Origin: Paenibacillus timonensis
GTDB lineage: Bacteria; Bacillota; Bacilli; Paenibacillales; Paenibacillaceae
Reading direction: 5' to 3'
Length of the DNA stretch: 64,000 nt
NCBI RefSeq assembly: GCF_022427145.1
Contig: NZ_JAKSXN010000015.1
Location: 27,890-91,889, forward strand
The notes under the pieces were generated by a model. The model was not told the origin of the DNA. It was given only the letters and a program-made list of their open reading frames with translations, and did no database searches. Every line of letters starts with the position of its first letter. Within the stretch, counting starts at the first letter, position 1. Below, piece after piece: positions 27,193 to 35,074 of this stretch. Both the position numbers and the translations under genes were made by a program.

Positions 27193-27235
27193 ATTATGGA
27201 ACGGTACGCTTCCGCTTCCCATCAGGGAATTCCCT
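27193..27235 (-). promoter_or_regulatory. narG promoter with NreC-like palindrome
   Basis: On the minus strand a -10 CATAAT (27198-27193) is preceded by the perfect palindrome AGGGAATTCCCT (27224-27235, core GGG-N4-CCC), centred 31.5 bp upstream of the -10. This is the same geometry as at narK. The -10 lies inside another palindrome, TCCATTATGGA (27190-27200). Confidence 0.6.
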
Positions 27236-27344
27236 TAGGTTAGCCGCGAGCACCCTAAATGAAGAGCTAACTACTGCGAACTGCCGTTGCGAAAGATAAA
27301 ATCCATAAGGTTTTTCCCGGCGCATCCCTTCCTGCATTATTAAA

Positions 27345-27377
27345 AAGAGCATTGCCAAATTCATTGGCAATGCTCTT
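27345..27377 (-). terminator. Terminator of the hydrolase gene
   Basis: 14-bp perfect stem (27345-27358 with 27364-27377), 5-base loop, followed by TTTTTAATAAT on the minus strand. The stretch 27236-27344 between it and the narG promoter shows nothing else I can name. Confidence 0.92.
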
Positions 27378-27409
27378 CAATCGCTGACGCGCAGCAAGCA
27401 GAGGCTGCT

Positions 27410-28333
27410 TTATTTCCGCATTTGTTGCAAATGCTCATCGAAGAAAGCGTGCACCACATCAAGTGTATGGGATTGCGTAAACCCGAAATGCCCGGCGCCC
27501 TTGATTTTGCATAGGGATACCTGATGTCCCGCCTCCCTCATCGCTTTATAGAATTCGAGGCTTTGCTCGTAAGGCACTACATCATCCGTATCCCCATGCA
27601 TGATCAGGATGGGCGGAACTTTGGAAGCGGACGCTGCATAGCTCATCGGGCTCGCTCGTCTGGCCAGCTCCTTATGCTCCTGAATCGCGCCCCCCACCAA
27701 TTTGGATTCCGGCGAATGAGGCGAGTCGTGATCGAAGACGGACGGATATTGGCTCATCGTTAAAAAGTCGGTTGGGCCAAACCAATCCACGATGGCCTGC
27801 ACACGGCTGGATTGTTCCCGGTGCTCCCTTGCTCCGGTAAATTCCTCTACTTCCTCCGTCAATCCCAGCATAAGCGCCAAGTGCCCTCCCGAGGAATCCC
27901 CCCAAACTCCGATCCGCTGCGGATCGATGTTGAAGTCGCTGGCATGGGCCTTCAGATAACGCACGGCCGCCTTGACATCCTGAATCTGTGCCGGGAAAAC
28001 AGCGGTACCGCTGCCCCGATACTCCACGCTAGCCACGACGTAGCCTCGTTTGGCGAACGCCGCCAATTGTGGAAGGAAGGCGAATGTATCCTGCTTCGAC
28101 CAGCCCCAGCCGCAGCCTTGCAAATAAATGATCAGCGGATAAGTTTCCTTGTTCCCCTCCCGATGAAACAATGCGTCCATGGGATCGCGAAGCACCAGTA
28201 AATTTAACGTCAACGAAGTGCCTTCAACCTTGGAAAATTCAATGTTAGGGATAAGCTGCACGTAAGAATGAATCCCCGGCCGCCACTCCAGCTCATGGAT
28301 CTCCGTTTCGATATTGGGTTTTGTCATATTCAT
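27410..28333 (-). CDS. Alpha/beta hydrolase (BD-FAE/esterase type)
   Basis: 307 residues. Nucleophile motif G-D-S-S-G-G (V-W-G-D-S-S-G-G-H-L), oxyanion strand 'IYLQGCGWGWS' where many relatives have HGG, and the acid/base pair in 'HGDTDDVVP' and 'GAGHFGF'. It resembles the bifunctional feruloyl/acetyl-xylan esterase and kynurenine formamidase-like group; no signal peptide, so it is cytosolic. The substrate is unknown. The gene has the ribosome site AAAGGAGCG and lies next to an Rrf2 regulator whose 23-bp operators flank it, so it is probably part of that regulon. Confidence 0.85.
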   Translation of the reverse strand: MNMTKPNIETEIHELEWRPGIHSYVQLIPNIEFSKVEGTSLTLNLLVLRDPMDALFHREGNKETYPLIIYLQGCGWGWSKQDTFAFLPQLAAFAKRGYVVASVEYRGSGTAVFPAQIQDVKAAVRYLKAHASDFNIDPQRIGVWGDSSGGHLALMLGLTEEVEEFTGAREHREQSSRVQAIVDWFGPTDFLTMSQYPSVFDHDSPHSPESKLVGGAIQEHKELARRASPMSYAASASKVPPILIMHGDTDDVVPYEQSLEFYKAMREAGHQVSLCKIKGAGHFGFTQSHTLDVVHAFFDEHLQQMRK

Positions 28334-28370
28334 TCGCTCCTTTAGACAGATATTCTTTTACTTAGGTAGC

Positions 28371-28393
28371 GTTGTAATGATTATCATTACAAC
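28371..28393. promoter_or_regulatory. Rrf2-type operator, copy 1
   Basis: 23-bp palindrome with two 11-bp arms (GTTGTAATGAT / ATCATTACAAC) about one central base, 38 bp upstream of the hydrolase start. Confidence 0.75.
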
Positions 28394-28448
28394 TAGAATA
28401 GAGGTAATCCTCTCATTCTTATCAACACGCATCATCAATCGCCGTTTC

Positions 28449-28471
28449 GTTGTAACACCTTTCATTACAAC
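28449..28471. promoter_or_regulatory. Rrf2-type operator, copy 2
   Basis: GTTGTAA, nine bases, TTACAAC; same length and arms as copies 1 and 3. It lies between the Rrf2 gene's stop and the hydrolase gene, 78 bp from copy 1. Confidence 0.7.
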
Positions 28472-28483
28472 GACTCCAAAAAA

Positions 28484-28927
28484 TTATGCCTCCGAGGAAG
28501 CATTCTTTTTTTGAGCGATCAGCTCGGTTATCTCCTGGATGGAAATCTCCTTTAGGATCGTTTCCATAGCGGCTTGCGCTTTGGACAAAATCAAATCGAG
28601 TACTTGATTGATGTTGGCGCCTACCCAGCAGTTGGGATTGGGGTTCTCGTGCGCATGAAACAGCTTTCCTTTGCCTACCGCTTCTACCGCCTGATATACA
28701 TCGTATAGCGTGATGTCTCCCGCTTCTCGGGTTAGATAAGCGCCGCCCGTACCGCGTCTGACATCGATCAGCCCGGATTTCTTGAGCGCTCTGCTGATCT
28801 GCCGAATAATCACGGGATTCGTATTGACGCTGTCGGCGATTTGTTCGGACGTCAGATGGTTGGTGCGAACCTGAATCAACGCTAACATATGTACGGCTAT
28901 CGTGAACCGGCTGCTGATTTGCATCAT
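28484..28927 (-). CDS. Rrf2 family transcriptional regulator
   Basis: 147 residues from the first of two adjacent ATGs ('MMQISSRFTIAVHML'), with AAAGGGG upstream; the frame extends to 28978 but relatives start here. The N-terminal winged helix 'LTSEQIADSVNTNPVIIRQISRALKKSGLIDVRRGTGG' is typical of Rrf2. Only one cysteine (N-P-N-C-W) is present where IscR/NsrR-type members have three, so an Fe-S cluster is unlikely and the protein resembles YwnA-type regulators. Three copies of the 23-bp operator GTTGTAA-N9-TTACAAC lie around the gene, one in its own promoter region, which implies autoregulation. Confidence 0.9.
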   Translation of the reverse strand: MMQISSRFTIAVHMLALIQVRTNHLTSEQIADSVNTNPVIIRQISRALKKSGLIDVRRGTGGAYLTREAGDITLYDVYQAVEAVGKGKLFHAHENPNPNCWVGANINQVLDLILSKAQAAMETILKEISIQEITELIAQKKNASSEA

Positions 28928-28940
28928 TTGAACCCCTTTC

Positions 28941-28963
28941 GTTGTAATCATTATACTTACAAC
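28941..28963. promoter_or_regulatory. Rrf2-type operator, copy 3
   Basis: GTTGTAA (28941-28947), nine bases, TTACAAC (28957-28963), 14 bp upstream of the Rrf2 gene's ATG, overlapping the upstream side of its ribosome site. Confidence 0.75.
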
Positions 28964-29017
28964 CCGAAAGTAAATCAATAGATTTTTTCGTCTCCAAATT
29001 AATCGGCGGATGCCGTT

Positions 29018-29497
29018 CTAACTCCTTAATAGAACCTTAATATACCAAGCATCGCAGGCGAAATGCTCCGAGCCGGCCAGCGGCGCTTGCAGTTTCCGGA
29101 AGCCGTGTTTTTGGTAAAAACGGTTTGCCGCCTCCATCGTCTGCAGCGTCTCCAGATAACATTGCTCGTAATGACGCGTGGCGAAATCCAAGCAGGTCTC
29201 CAGCAAACGGGCCGCAATGCCTGTCCCGCGGATTTCGGCCCGCAGATACATTTTCTGCAGCTCGCACACTTCACCGGAATCGGCAAACGGGGCAATCCCC
29301 GCACCTCCAAGCACCCGGCCGTCCTGCTCCACGACCCAATAGGCTCTTCCTTCCGGTTCATAATAGCGGGACAGCGCGCTAAGGCTGTCGTCCTGCCAAG
29401 CCAGCCCTTCCCGGTTCCCGCCGAACTCGATCAGGCAATCGCGGATCACGGCTTCAATCGCCGCGTTGTCTTTCGCTTGCAAAGGTCTAATGATCAT
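29018..29497 (-). CDS. GNAT family N-acetyltransferase
   Basis: 159 residues; GNAT fold with the acetyl-CoA loop 'LRAEIRGTGIAARLLETCLDFA' (R/Q-x-x-G-x-G/A) and a C-terminal 'ANRFYQKHGFRKL'. The acceptor is unknown. AGGAAGG precedes the ATG. It is followed by no clear terminator before the Rrf2 gene's operators and is downstream of the NUDIX gene by 18 bp, so the two are likely cotranscribed. Confidence 0.87.
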   Translation of the reverse strand: MIIRPLQAKDNAAIEAVIRDCLIEFGGNREGLAWQDDSLSALSRYYEPEGRAYWVVEQDGRVLGGAGIAPFADSGEVCELQKMYLRAEIRGTGIAARLLETCLDFATRHYEQCYLETLQTMEAANRFYQKHGFRKLQAPLAGSEHFACDAWYIKVLLRS

Positions 29498-29515
29498 CGG
29501 TAGCCCTTCCTTCCG

Positions 29516-29914
29516 TCACAGCACATTCATCTCATGCAGCTGGTCGAAAATCATCCGGCTGATCAGCGACGTGCGCTCGCGTTCCGCGTAGCTGAGCCAC
29601 GCCATTTCCTCGATTTCGGAGGCCGGATGAAGTTCGCCTTCAACATCGGCAAAATAGCAGGTCATTCGAACGAGCACGCCCTCCGGTTTGCCGTCGGCTT
29701 GAGCTTCGAACGTCGCAAAATATTTGATCGTATCCGGCTTGACGGTAACGGACAACTCCTCTTGAACTTCCCGCAGCAGGGTTTCGCGATCGGACTCGCC
29801 CGGATCTCTCTTGCCGCCCGGGACATAAAACAGTTCCTTCCCCTTGGAACGCACGTTTAACATGCGCCCGTCCCGCAGGCAAATCCAGGCGATTTTATCG
29901 ATGTTTCCTTCCAT
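29516..29914 (-). CDS. NUDIX hydrolase
   Basis: 132 residues with a complete Nudix box at residues 33-56 (GGKRDPGE...REVQEELSV, i.e. G-x5-E-x7-REUxEExGU with the final G replaced by S). It would hydrolyse a nucleoside diphosphate linked to another moiety. The substrate cannot be told. GGAGGCGC precedes the ATG. It sits 26 bp after the YdcZ-type transporter gene on the same strand. Confidence 0.9.
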   Translation of the reverse strand: MEGNIDKIAWICLRDGRMLNVRSKGKELFYVPGGKRDPGESDRETLLREVQEELSVTVKPDTIKYFATFEAQADGKPEGVLVRMTCYFADVEGELHPASEIEEMAWLSYAERERTSLISRMIFDQLHEMNVL

Positions 29915-29940
29915 ATCTAGCGCCTCCTCACTTCATTCCC

Positions 29941-30426
29941 TTAATTCAAGGCTTCCCTCTTCCGAACGGAGCTTTCCTCGCTCTCGCGTCCCCCGCCCAA
30001 CTTAAACACGAAAATACCGCCGACAATGACCAGCACGCCGATCAGTTGATGAAGCGTAAACGGCACCTTCTGTAAGCCGAGCCAGCCCAGAGCATCAAAC
30101 AACAAGGCGAAACCAAGCTCCGAAGTCATGACGATGGCTACGGCGTAGGTTGGCCCCAGCAGCTTTACCCCCTGTACCATGCAAGTGACGACGCCCACCC
30201 CGATCAAACCGCTGAACCAAAACCACGTCTGCATCCCGCGCAGAGACGTAAACATCCCTCCGCCTTCGATCGCCAAACCGATCGCGAAGGAAGCGGCAAA
30301 CCCTAGGCCCAGCACCAGCATCGTTGTCGTCCAGTTCCCCGTCTGCTCATTCACCTTCGTATTAAACACGTTTTGCATCCCGACCAACGCTCCGGCGGTC
30401 AGTGCAAACAAGATTCCCAATAACAC
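29941..30426 (-). CDS. YdcZ-type DMT family transporter
   Basis: 161 residues, five TM helices, the short YdcZ (DUF606) form of the drug/metabolite transporter superfamily, with 'LLGILFALTAGALVGMQNVFN', 'SELGFALLFDALGWLGLQ' and 'HQLIGVLVIVGGIFVFK'. The start is a GTG at 30426 with GGGGGC upstream. Such half-size proteins probably act as homo- or heterodimers. A second paralogue follows the Crp-type regulator, giving the order YdcZ-Crp-YdcZ on one strand. Confidence 0.88.
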   Translation of the reverse strand: MLLGILFALTAGALVGMQNVFNTKVNEQTGNWTTTMLVLGLGFAASFAIGLAIEGGGMFTSLRGMQTWFWFSGLIGVGVVTCMVQGVKLLGPTYAVAIVMTSELGFALLFDALGWLGLQKVPFTLHQLIGVLVIVGGIFVFKLGGGRESEESSVRKREALN

Positions 30427-30438
30427 GGTTCATGCCCC

Positions 30439-31137
30439 CTATTCGTAAATATTCCGGCTGACCAAGCTGCGGAGAGCTTCCCGGTCTTTTACCGTGATGC
30501 CCTCCCGGCTTCGCTCGATCAAGCCTGACGTCGCAAATTTCTGCAGCACCCGGTTCAAATGCCGATAGCTGGTTCCGATCAAATTCGCCGCATCGGCCAA
30601 ATCGGCCGTACCCAGCTTCCCAAGAAACAGGGCATCGGCTTCGTCATAAGAGACGGACAACAGATAACTCGCTAGCCGGATCTCAACCGGATACAGTAGA
30701 TTAAAGCTCATAGAGCTGGATTTCATGTAGAACTTCTTCGTAATGATGTCCAGCAGAAAATGCAGCAGCGGGGAATGATCGGCGCAATACTTCCGCAGCC
30801 AGCGGTACTCCACGCCGATCATCTGGACCGGCGACACCGCCTCGACCGTATTGATAATATCCCCGTCCCGGATGTATTCGACATCCCCGACGACTTCCAA
30901 CGGGTTTTTGAAGGAGATGACCAGCGTACGGCCTTCCGGAGACGTGTTATAAATTTTGATTTTCCCCCGGACGAGCACGTACATCGAATGCGAAGGTTCC
31001 CCTTGCGTGCAAATCAGTTCCCCCTGGTCATATCCGTATAGCGTCAGATAAGGCAGCAGCGCTTTGGGAAACACCTTCCGAAGACCATACGATTCGATAT
31101 AATCGGCCAACAAGGCCCGGTCCGCTACTTCTTTCAT
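30439..31137 (-). CDS. Crp/Fnr family transcriptional regulator (YeiL-like)
   Basis: 232 residues: cyclic-nucleotide-binding-like beta-roll (about 20-130; 'GELICTQGEPSHSMYVLVRGKIKIYN'), dimer helix and a C-terminal HTH ('GTADLADAANLIGTSYRHLNRVLQKFATSGLIE'). The arginine and serine for cAMP are not conserved and there is no N-terminal cysteine cluster, so it is neither Crp nor Fnr in the strict sense. Lies between two YdcZ-type transporter genes, the usual company of this regulator. Start ATG with GGAAGGAG. Confidence 0.9.
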   Translation of the reverse strand: MKEVADRALLADYIESYGLRKVFPKALLPYLTLYGYDQGELICTQGEPSHSMYVLVRGKIKIYNTSPEGRTLVISFKNPLEVVGDVEYIRDGDIINTVEAVSPVQMIGVEYRWLRKYCADHSPLLHFLLDIITKKFYMKSSSMSFNLLYPVEIRLASYLLSVSYDEADALFLGKLGTADLADAANLIGTSYRHLNRVLQKFATSGLIERSREGITVKDREALRSLVSRNIYE

Positions 31138-31181
31138 ATCCGTTCTCCTTCCTGACAGAGGGGCCCTTCTTGCTCATTCTG

Positions 31182-31607
31182 CTAAAACTTGAGGATCACG
31201 ACCCCCGCGATCATTAAACCGATACCGATAAATTGCGGCAGCCGCATTTTTTGCTTCGGCACCCCGAACCATCCTAGACTATCAATGAAAAAAGTAATGC
31301 ACAATTGGGCGATCAACACCGCTGAAATCGTCAAGGTCACTCCAACCTGCTGGATCGCCGTGACGTTGCTAAAAATAATGATCGCCGCCAAGGCCCCGCC
31401 GCTGATATACAACGGACGAACGCGCCGCAAATCCCAAAGCCCTCCGTCTCGAACGAACATCCAAATGACCAGCGCCGCAGCAAAGCCGGTGAACTGGGTC
31501 AACGCCGCCGCCGGCCATGTCCCGATATCCGCGCTGATCCGGGTATTGGCTACCCCCTGCAGGGTGATGAACGCCCCGGCCAAGAACGCAAACAACAAAC
31601 CCCTCAT
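31182..31607 (-). CDS. YdcZ-type DMT family transporter, second paralogue
   Basis: 141 residues, five TM helices ('MRGLLFAFLAGAFITLQGVANTRI', 'AQLCITFFIDSLGWFG', 'QFIGIGLMIAGVVILK'). Paralogue of the neighbour at 29941-30426; the pair probably forms a heteromer whose expression is set by the Crp-type regulator between them. GAGAGAGA precedes the ATG. The divergent GNAT gene shares its promoter region. Confidence 0.87.
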   Translation of the reverse strand: MRGLLFAFLAGAFITLQGVANTRISADIGTWPAAALTQFTGFAAALVIWMFVRDGGLWDLRRVRPLYISGGALAAIIIFSNVTAIQQVGVTLTISAVLIAQLCITFFIDSLGWFGVPKQKMRLPQFIGIGLMIAGVVILKF

Positions 31608-31684
31608 ATTCTCTCTCCTCGTTATCGGATACTTCGATCCTTTATGTCAATACCTTATTAAAGGATATCTTCTGCCGTTTGGAA

Positions 31685-31698
31685 AGGACATATGTCCT
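31685..31698. promoter_or_regulatory. 14-bp palindrome in a divergent promoter region
   Basis: AGGACATATGTCCT, a perfect palindrome between the YdcZ-type gene (-) and the GNAT gene (+). It could be an operator for the Crp/Fnr-like regulator nearby, but it does not match TGTGA-N6-TCACA. Confidence 0.45.
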
Positions 31699-31756
31699 GA
31701 AAGAGGGAAATTCGGTTAATATAGAAGGAGATTGGACCACAAACGGAGGGCATGAC

Positions 31757-32317
31757 ATGCAATGGACGTTCACAACCTTAACGGAATGGGATAAAGCTTG
31801 GTGGGATCAACTGGGACCCATCTACCGGGAAGCGTTTCAACACGGAGCCAAACCGGAGAAAGTGCTGCGGAGCATGCTGGAACGGAGAGTCGCCAGCTTG
31901 CATGCGGGACTTCAAGAAGGCGAAGCGATGGCGATGGCCGTCACCGGCATCAGCGGCGGGCATGGCCACAAGCGGTTGATTCTTGATTATATGGCGGTTC
32001 GCCAAGATCAAAGGGGGCGCGGTCTCGGCCACTTTTTCTTCTCCCAAATCCGCGACTATGCCGTGCAGGAACACCAAGCCGAGGCCATCGTGATCGAGGC
32101 GGAAGCAGAGGACACGGAGACAAACCGGGACCGGCTTCGCTTTTGGATCGATTGCGGATTCAAAGCCACATCCTATGTACATCAATATATCTGGGTCCCC
32201 GAGCCGTACCGTGCCTTATATCTTCCGCTAAATGACCAATTCGCCTTATCGGATGACGGCCGGTCGTTATTTCGCGATATCACGTCATTTCATCAACGCT
32301 CGTTTCGCGGGCAATAG
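31757..32317 (+). CDS. GNAT family N-acetyltransferase
   Basis: 186 residues from the ATG at 31757, fixed by GGAGGG with 6-base spacing; the frame is open from 31679. Acetyl-CoA loop 'VRQDQRGRGLGHFFFSQIRDYA' and 'RLRFWIDCGFKATSYVHQY' follow the GNAT fold. The C-terminal extension of about 35 residues ('PYRALYLPLND...') occurs in a Paenibacillus-type subgroup that I cannot link to a substrate. Its 3' end is 19 bp from the convergent GNAT gene, with no obvious terminator. Confidence 0.85.
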   Translation: MQWTFTTLTEWDKAWWDQLGPIYREAFQHGAKPEKVLRSMLERRVASLHAGLQEGEAMAMAVTGISGGHGHKRLILDYMAVRQDQRGRGLGHFFFSQIRDYAVQEHQAEAIVIEAEAEDTETNRDRLRFWIDCGFKATSYVHQYIWVPEPYRALYLPLNDQFALSDDGRSLFRDITSFHQRSFRGQ

Positions 32318-32336
32318 AGGGCCAATCCTAGTTCGA

Positions 32337-32852
32337 TCACTCCGCTTCGAGAATCTTCTCGAATACGGGAAAAACGTCGAGTCGGCCGGGAAAACGCACC
32401 TCTCCCCGCTGTTCATAACCCAGCCCGCGATATAACTTCAAGGCGGCAGCGTTTCTTGCGTAGGTGTCGAGCCGAAGGCTTCGGTACCCCTGCTGACGGG
32501 CATAAGTCTCGGCAAAACCGACCATCCGGCGGGCGATGCCCCGCCCTTGTTGACTCGGGTCAACGGCCAGCCGGTGCATCAGCAAACAAGGCCCTTCGGT
32601 ATCTCTCCAAACGATCGTCTCATACTCCTCGTCTTGATGTTCGTCCAAAACGACGATGGCGGCCAATTCCCCCTTCAATTCAGCGGCAAACAGCACGCCT
32701 CCCCGCAAATCTTCCTCCAACACCTTGCGGTTTGGATAGTCGTCGTTCCATTGATCGCTGCCGCCCTGCCGCATGACTTGGATGCAACGCCCGATCAATT
32801 CCATGATCTCATCCAAATCTTCGGGGCGTCCTGCCCGAATCTGCAATTCCAT
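32337..32852 (-). CDS. GNAT family N-acetyltransferase
   Basis: 171 residues from the ATG at 32852, preceded by AGGTGATTCGA; the upstream GTG at 32861 is part of that ribosome site. Acetyl-CoA motif 'VDPSQQGRGIARRMVGFAETYARQQG' and 'ALKLYRGLGYEQRGEV' are clear. It is the third GNAT gene in a 4-kb stretch, each with a different sequence, so this is not a recent duplication. Substrate unknown. Confidence 0.9.
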   Translation of the reverse strand: MELQIRAGRPEDLDEIMELIGRCIQVMRQGGSDQWNDDYPNRKVLEEDLRGGVLFAAELKGELAAIVVLDEHQDEEYETIVWRDTEGPCLLMHRLAVDPSQQGRGIARRMVGFAETYARQQGYRSLRLDTYARNAAALKLYRGLGYEQRGEVRFPGRLDVFPVFEKILEAE

Positions 32853-32924
32853 TCGAATCACCTGCTTTCGGAAAAAATAAATAAAGGGTCGTACGCTGAG
32901 AAACCATAGAGAAGGAAGGCAATC

Positions 32925-33353
32925 CTAATCGCCATGCTGCTTACTTTCATATACCCTGGCAAGAAGTCCCTCGAGCTGTCGTTTCTCCGCTTCGCTTAAA
33001 ACGGCCGTCAACTGGCGGTTAAAATCGGCTAAAATCCGCCGTAACGTCGGCTCGAAGGCCCGGCCTTTATCCGTAGGATACAATAGGATCGATCTGCGGT
33101 CATGCTCGTCCACCCGGCGCTCGATGAAGCCGGCCTCCTCCAACTGCTTGACGCAGCGGGCCGTGGTGGCTTTGTCGAACTTGATCATGTTCGTCAATTG
33201 GTCCTGGTTTAATCCCGGCGTCTTCAGGATCGCCAATAAATAGCTGTGGTTTCCTCCGCCTCCGATTCCGTACGGCTTCAGCAGCGCGGCCAACTCCTTC
33301 TGGTTGATCCGTTGAATATAGGCGATTAATTTGCTTACGGAAGGGTTGTTCAT
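32925..33353 (-). CDS. MarR family transcriptional regulator
   Basis: 142 residues from an ATG at 33353 ('MNNPSVSKLIAYI'), with GAGGTG upstream; the frame opens at 33389. The winged helix 'LNQDQLTNMIKFDKATTARCVKQLEEAGFIERRVDEHDRRSI' with the D-x-R-x-x wing is typical of MarR. It is divergent from a DHA2-type exporter gene and two matching palindromes lie in the shared region, so it is very likely the repressor of that exporter and of itself. Confidence 0.92.
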   Translation of the reverse strand: MNNPSVSKLIAYIQRINQKELAALLKPYGIGGGGNHSYLLAILKTPGLNQDQLTNMIKFDKATTARCVKQLEEAGFIERRVDEHDRRSILLYPTDKGRAFEPTLRRILADFNRQLTAVLSEAEKRQLEGLLARVYESKQHGD

Positions 33354-33401
33354 CCCCTTGCACCTCTTTGCGATTTCTGGTTTACGCAAATTTTACCCGA
33401 T

Positions 33402-33469
33402 ATCTGTTGCAGTCGCAACTAAATTGCAGTACACTGGGGATGCTTCATTTAGTTGCGGATGCAACAAAT
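33402..33469. promoter_or_regulatory. Two MarR operators between regulator and exporter
   Basis: GTTGC-N4-GCAAC occurs at 33406-33419 and 33452-33465. With flanks, the second copy matches the reverse complement of the first over about 24 bp (TTTAGTTGCG...TGCAACA.AT). Centres are 46 bp apart; a -35-like TTGCAG (33424-33429) lies between them. Confidence 0.75.
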
Positions 33470-33503
33470 TGGATTTGGATGGAGAAAAGAGAGGTGTTAT
33501 CCT

Positions 33504-34988
33504 ATGAATTCCCAAAGATCGGACCAACGCATGACTTCCTACCAGGACGATCCGGACATTCAGCGCAAACGTTGGTTAATCCTGATCGTCCTGAATTTGT
33601 TTACGTTCATGTCGACGCTGGACGGCAGTATCGTCAACATTGCCTTGCCCGTGATCTCTAAAGAGATGAAGCTGAGCGTAGCCCAGGCGGAATGGGTCGT
33701 TACCGCATATTTGATGATGATCTGCGCGGCCATCCTCTTCTTCGGTAAGCTCGGGGACATCGTTGGCAAAATCAAGGTTTTTAAATGGGGAATGGTGATC
33801 TTTACCGTAGGTTCCTTGCTGTGCGGCTTCAGCTTCAGCCTGCCTCTGCTCGTCGGCTCGCGCCTGCTGCAAGCGCTTGGCGCTTCGATGACGATGGCCA
33901 ACAGCCAAGGGATCGTGACCGACATCTTCCCGGCCGGCGAGCGGGGTAAAGCGCTTGGGCTCATCGGCACCTTCGTCTCCCTGGGCAGTATCGCAGGCCC
34001 GAGCTTGGGCGGGGTGATCGTTTCCGCCTTAGGCTGGGAGTATATTTTCTGGGTCAACCTGCCCGTTGGCCTGATAGCGATCGGCATCGGCTGGAGGATG
34101 CTTCCGGCGGACCGCACCAAACTCAAGGTGAAGATCGACCGAGTGGGCAGCCTGCTGTTTCCGGTTTTTATCTTGGCGTTGTTCTCGGGCCTGCTGCTGG
34201 GTCAGCAGATCGGCTACCGGGACGTTCGAATCGTTGGCGCGCTCGTGCTGGCGGCCATCGTGTTCCTGGTGTTTCTATGGGTCGAGAAACGCAACGAGGC
34301 CCCGATGCTTCAGCTTACCTTGTTCCGCAACCCGTTGTTCAGTTTGAGCATCCTGACCGGTTTCTTGGTGTTTGTCGCCAACTTCTGCTTTAATATCATC
34401 GCGCCATTTTATACGCAAAGCATCTTGAATCTCTCGCCTTCCCACGCCGGGTTTCTGATGATGCTGTTCCCGATCGTCATGGTCATCGTGGCGCCGCTCA
34501 GCGGCGCGTTGTCCGATAAGATCGGCTCCGAGCTGCTGACGTTTGCCGGACTGATCGTGATGGTCATCGCGCAGATCGGGTTGGCCCGTCTGCACGATAG
34601 CAGCCCCATCGCGCTGGTCGGCGTGTGGATCGCCATGCTTGGCCTCGGTAGCGGTTTGTTCCAATCGCCGAACAACTCGCTGGTGATGTCGAAGATTCCG
34701 AAAACCCAGCTCGGCATCGCCGGAAGCATCAACTCGCTCGTGCGCAATATCGGGATGGTCGTCGGGATTACGGTGGCGACTACCACCTTGTTCAGCGTCA
34801 TGAGCAGCCGGGCCGGCCGCCGGGTAACCGGATTGGTGCCGGATCGTCCCGATCTGTTTCTGTCCGGCATGCATGTGGTGTTTATGACGTCGGCTTCCAT
34901 CTGTCTGGTTGCCGCGATTTTGACCGGCTGGCGGTTCTGGTTCGCAAGACGCGCGCTGCGGCGCGAGCAAGTTAGATCCTCGTATTAA
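33504..34988 (+). CDS. DHA2 family drug:H+ antiporter, 14 TM
   Basis: 494 residues from the ATG at 33504 (GAGAGG upstream). Fourteen TM helices; motif 'STLDGSIVNIALPVIS' in helix 1 (motif D1 of DHA2 proteins), 'GKLGDIVGKIKVFKWG' as motif A and 'GSIAGPSLGGVIV' as motif C. EmrB/QacA-type multidrug efflux. Controlled by the divergent MarR protein through two operators; the inducer is unknown. A strong terminator follows. Confidence 0.93.
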   Translation: MNSQRSDQRMTSYQDDPDIQRKRWLILIVLNLFTFMSTLDGSIVNIALPVISKEMKLSVAQAEWVVTAYLMMICAAILFFGKLGDIVGKIKVFKWGMVIFTVGSLLCGFSFSLPLLVGSRLLQALGASMTMANSQGIVTDIFPAGERGKALGLIGTFVSLGSIAGPSLGGVIVSALGWEYIFWVNLPVGLIAIGIGWRMLPADRTKLKVKIDRVGSLLFPVFILALFSGLLLGQQIGYRDVRIVGALVLAAIVFLVFLWVEKRNEAPMLQLTLFRNPLFSLSILTGFLVFVANFCFNIIAPFYTQSILNLSPSHAGFLMMLFPIVMVIVAPLSGALSDKIGSELLTFAGLIVMVIAQIGLARLHDSSPIALVGVWIAMLGLGSGLFQSPNNSLVMSKIPKTQLGIAGSINSLVRNIGMVVGITVATTTLFSVMSSRAGRRVTGLVPDRPDLFLSGMHVVFMTSASICLVAAILTGWRFWFARRALRREQVRSSY

Positions 34989-35003
34989 ACCGGGATCGCA
35001 AAC

Positions 35004-35047
35004 AAAAATCCGTACCGGGTGTTCTTAACGCCAGTACGGATTTTTTT
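35004..35047 (+). terminator. Terminator of the DHA2 exporter gene
   Basis: 12-bp stem AAAAATCCGTAC/GTACGGATTTTT (35004-35015, 35034-35045) with 18-base loop and a run of seven T. Confidence 0.9.
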
Positions 35048-35074
35048 CGTATGTTCGTAATCTTCAAGGCCTGG

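Noticed and set aside
28422..28997. 191-residue minus-strand frame over the Rrf2 gene
   Set aside because: Frame-shifted shadow; the Rrf2 frame has the HTH motif and ribosome site.
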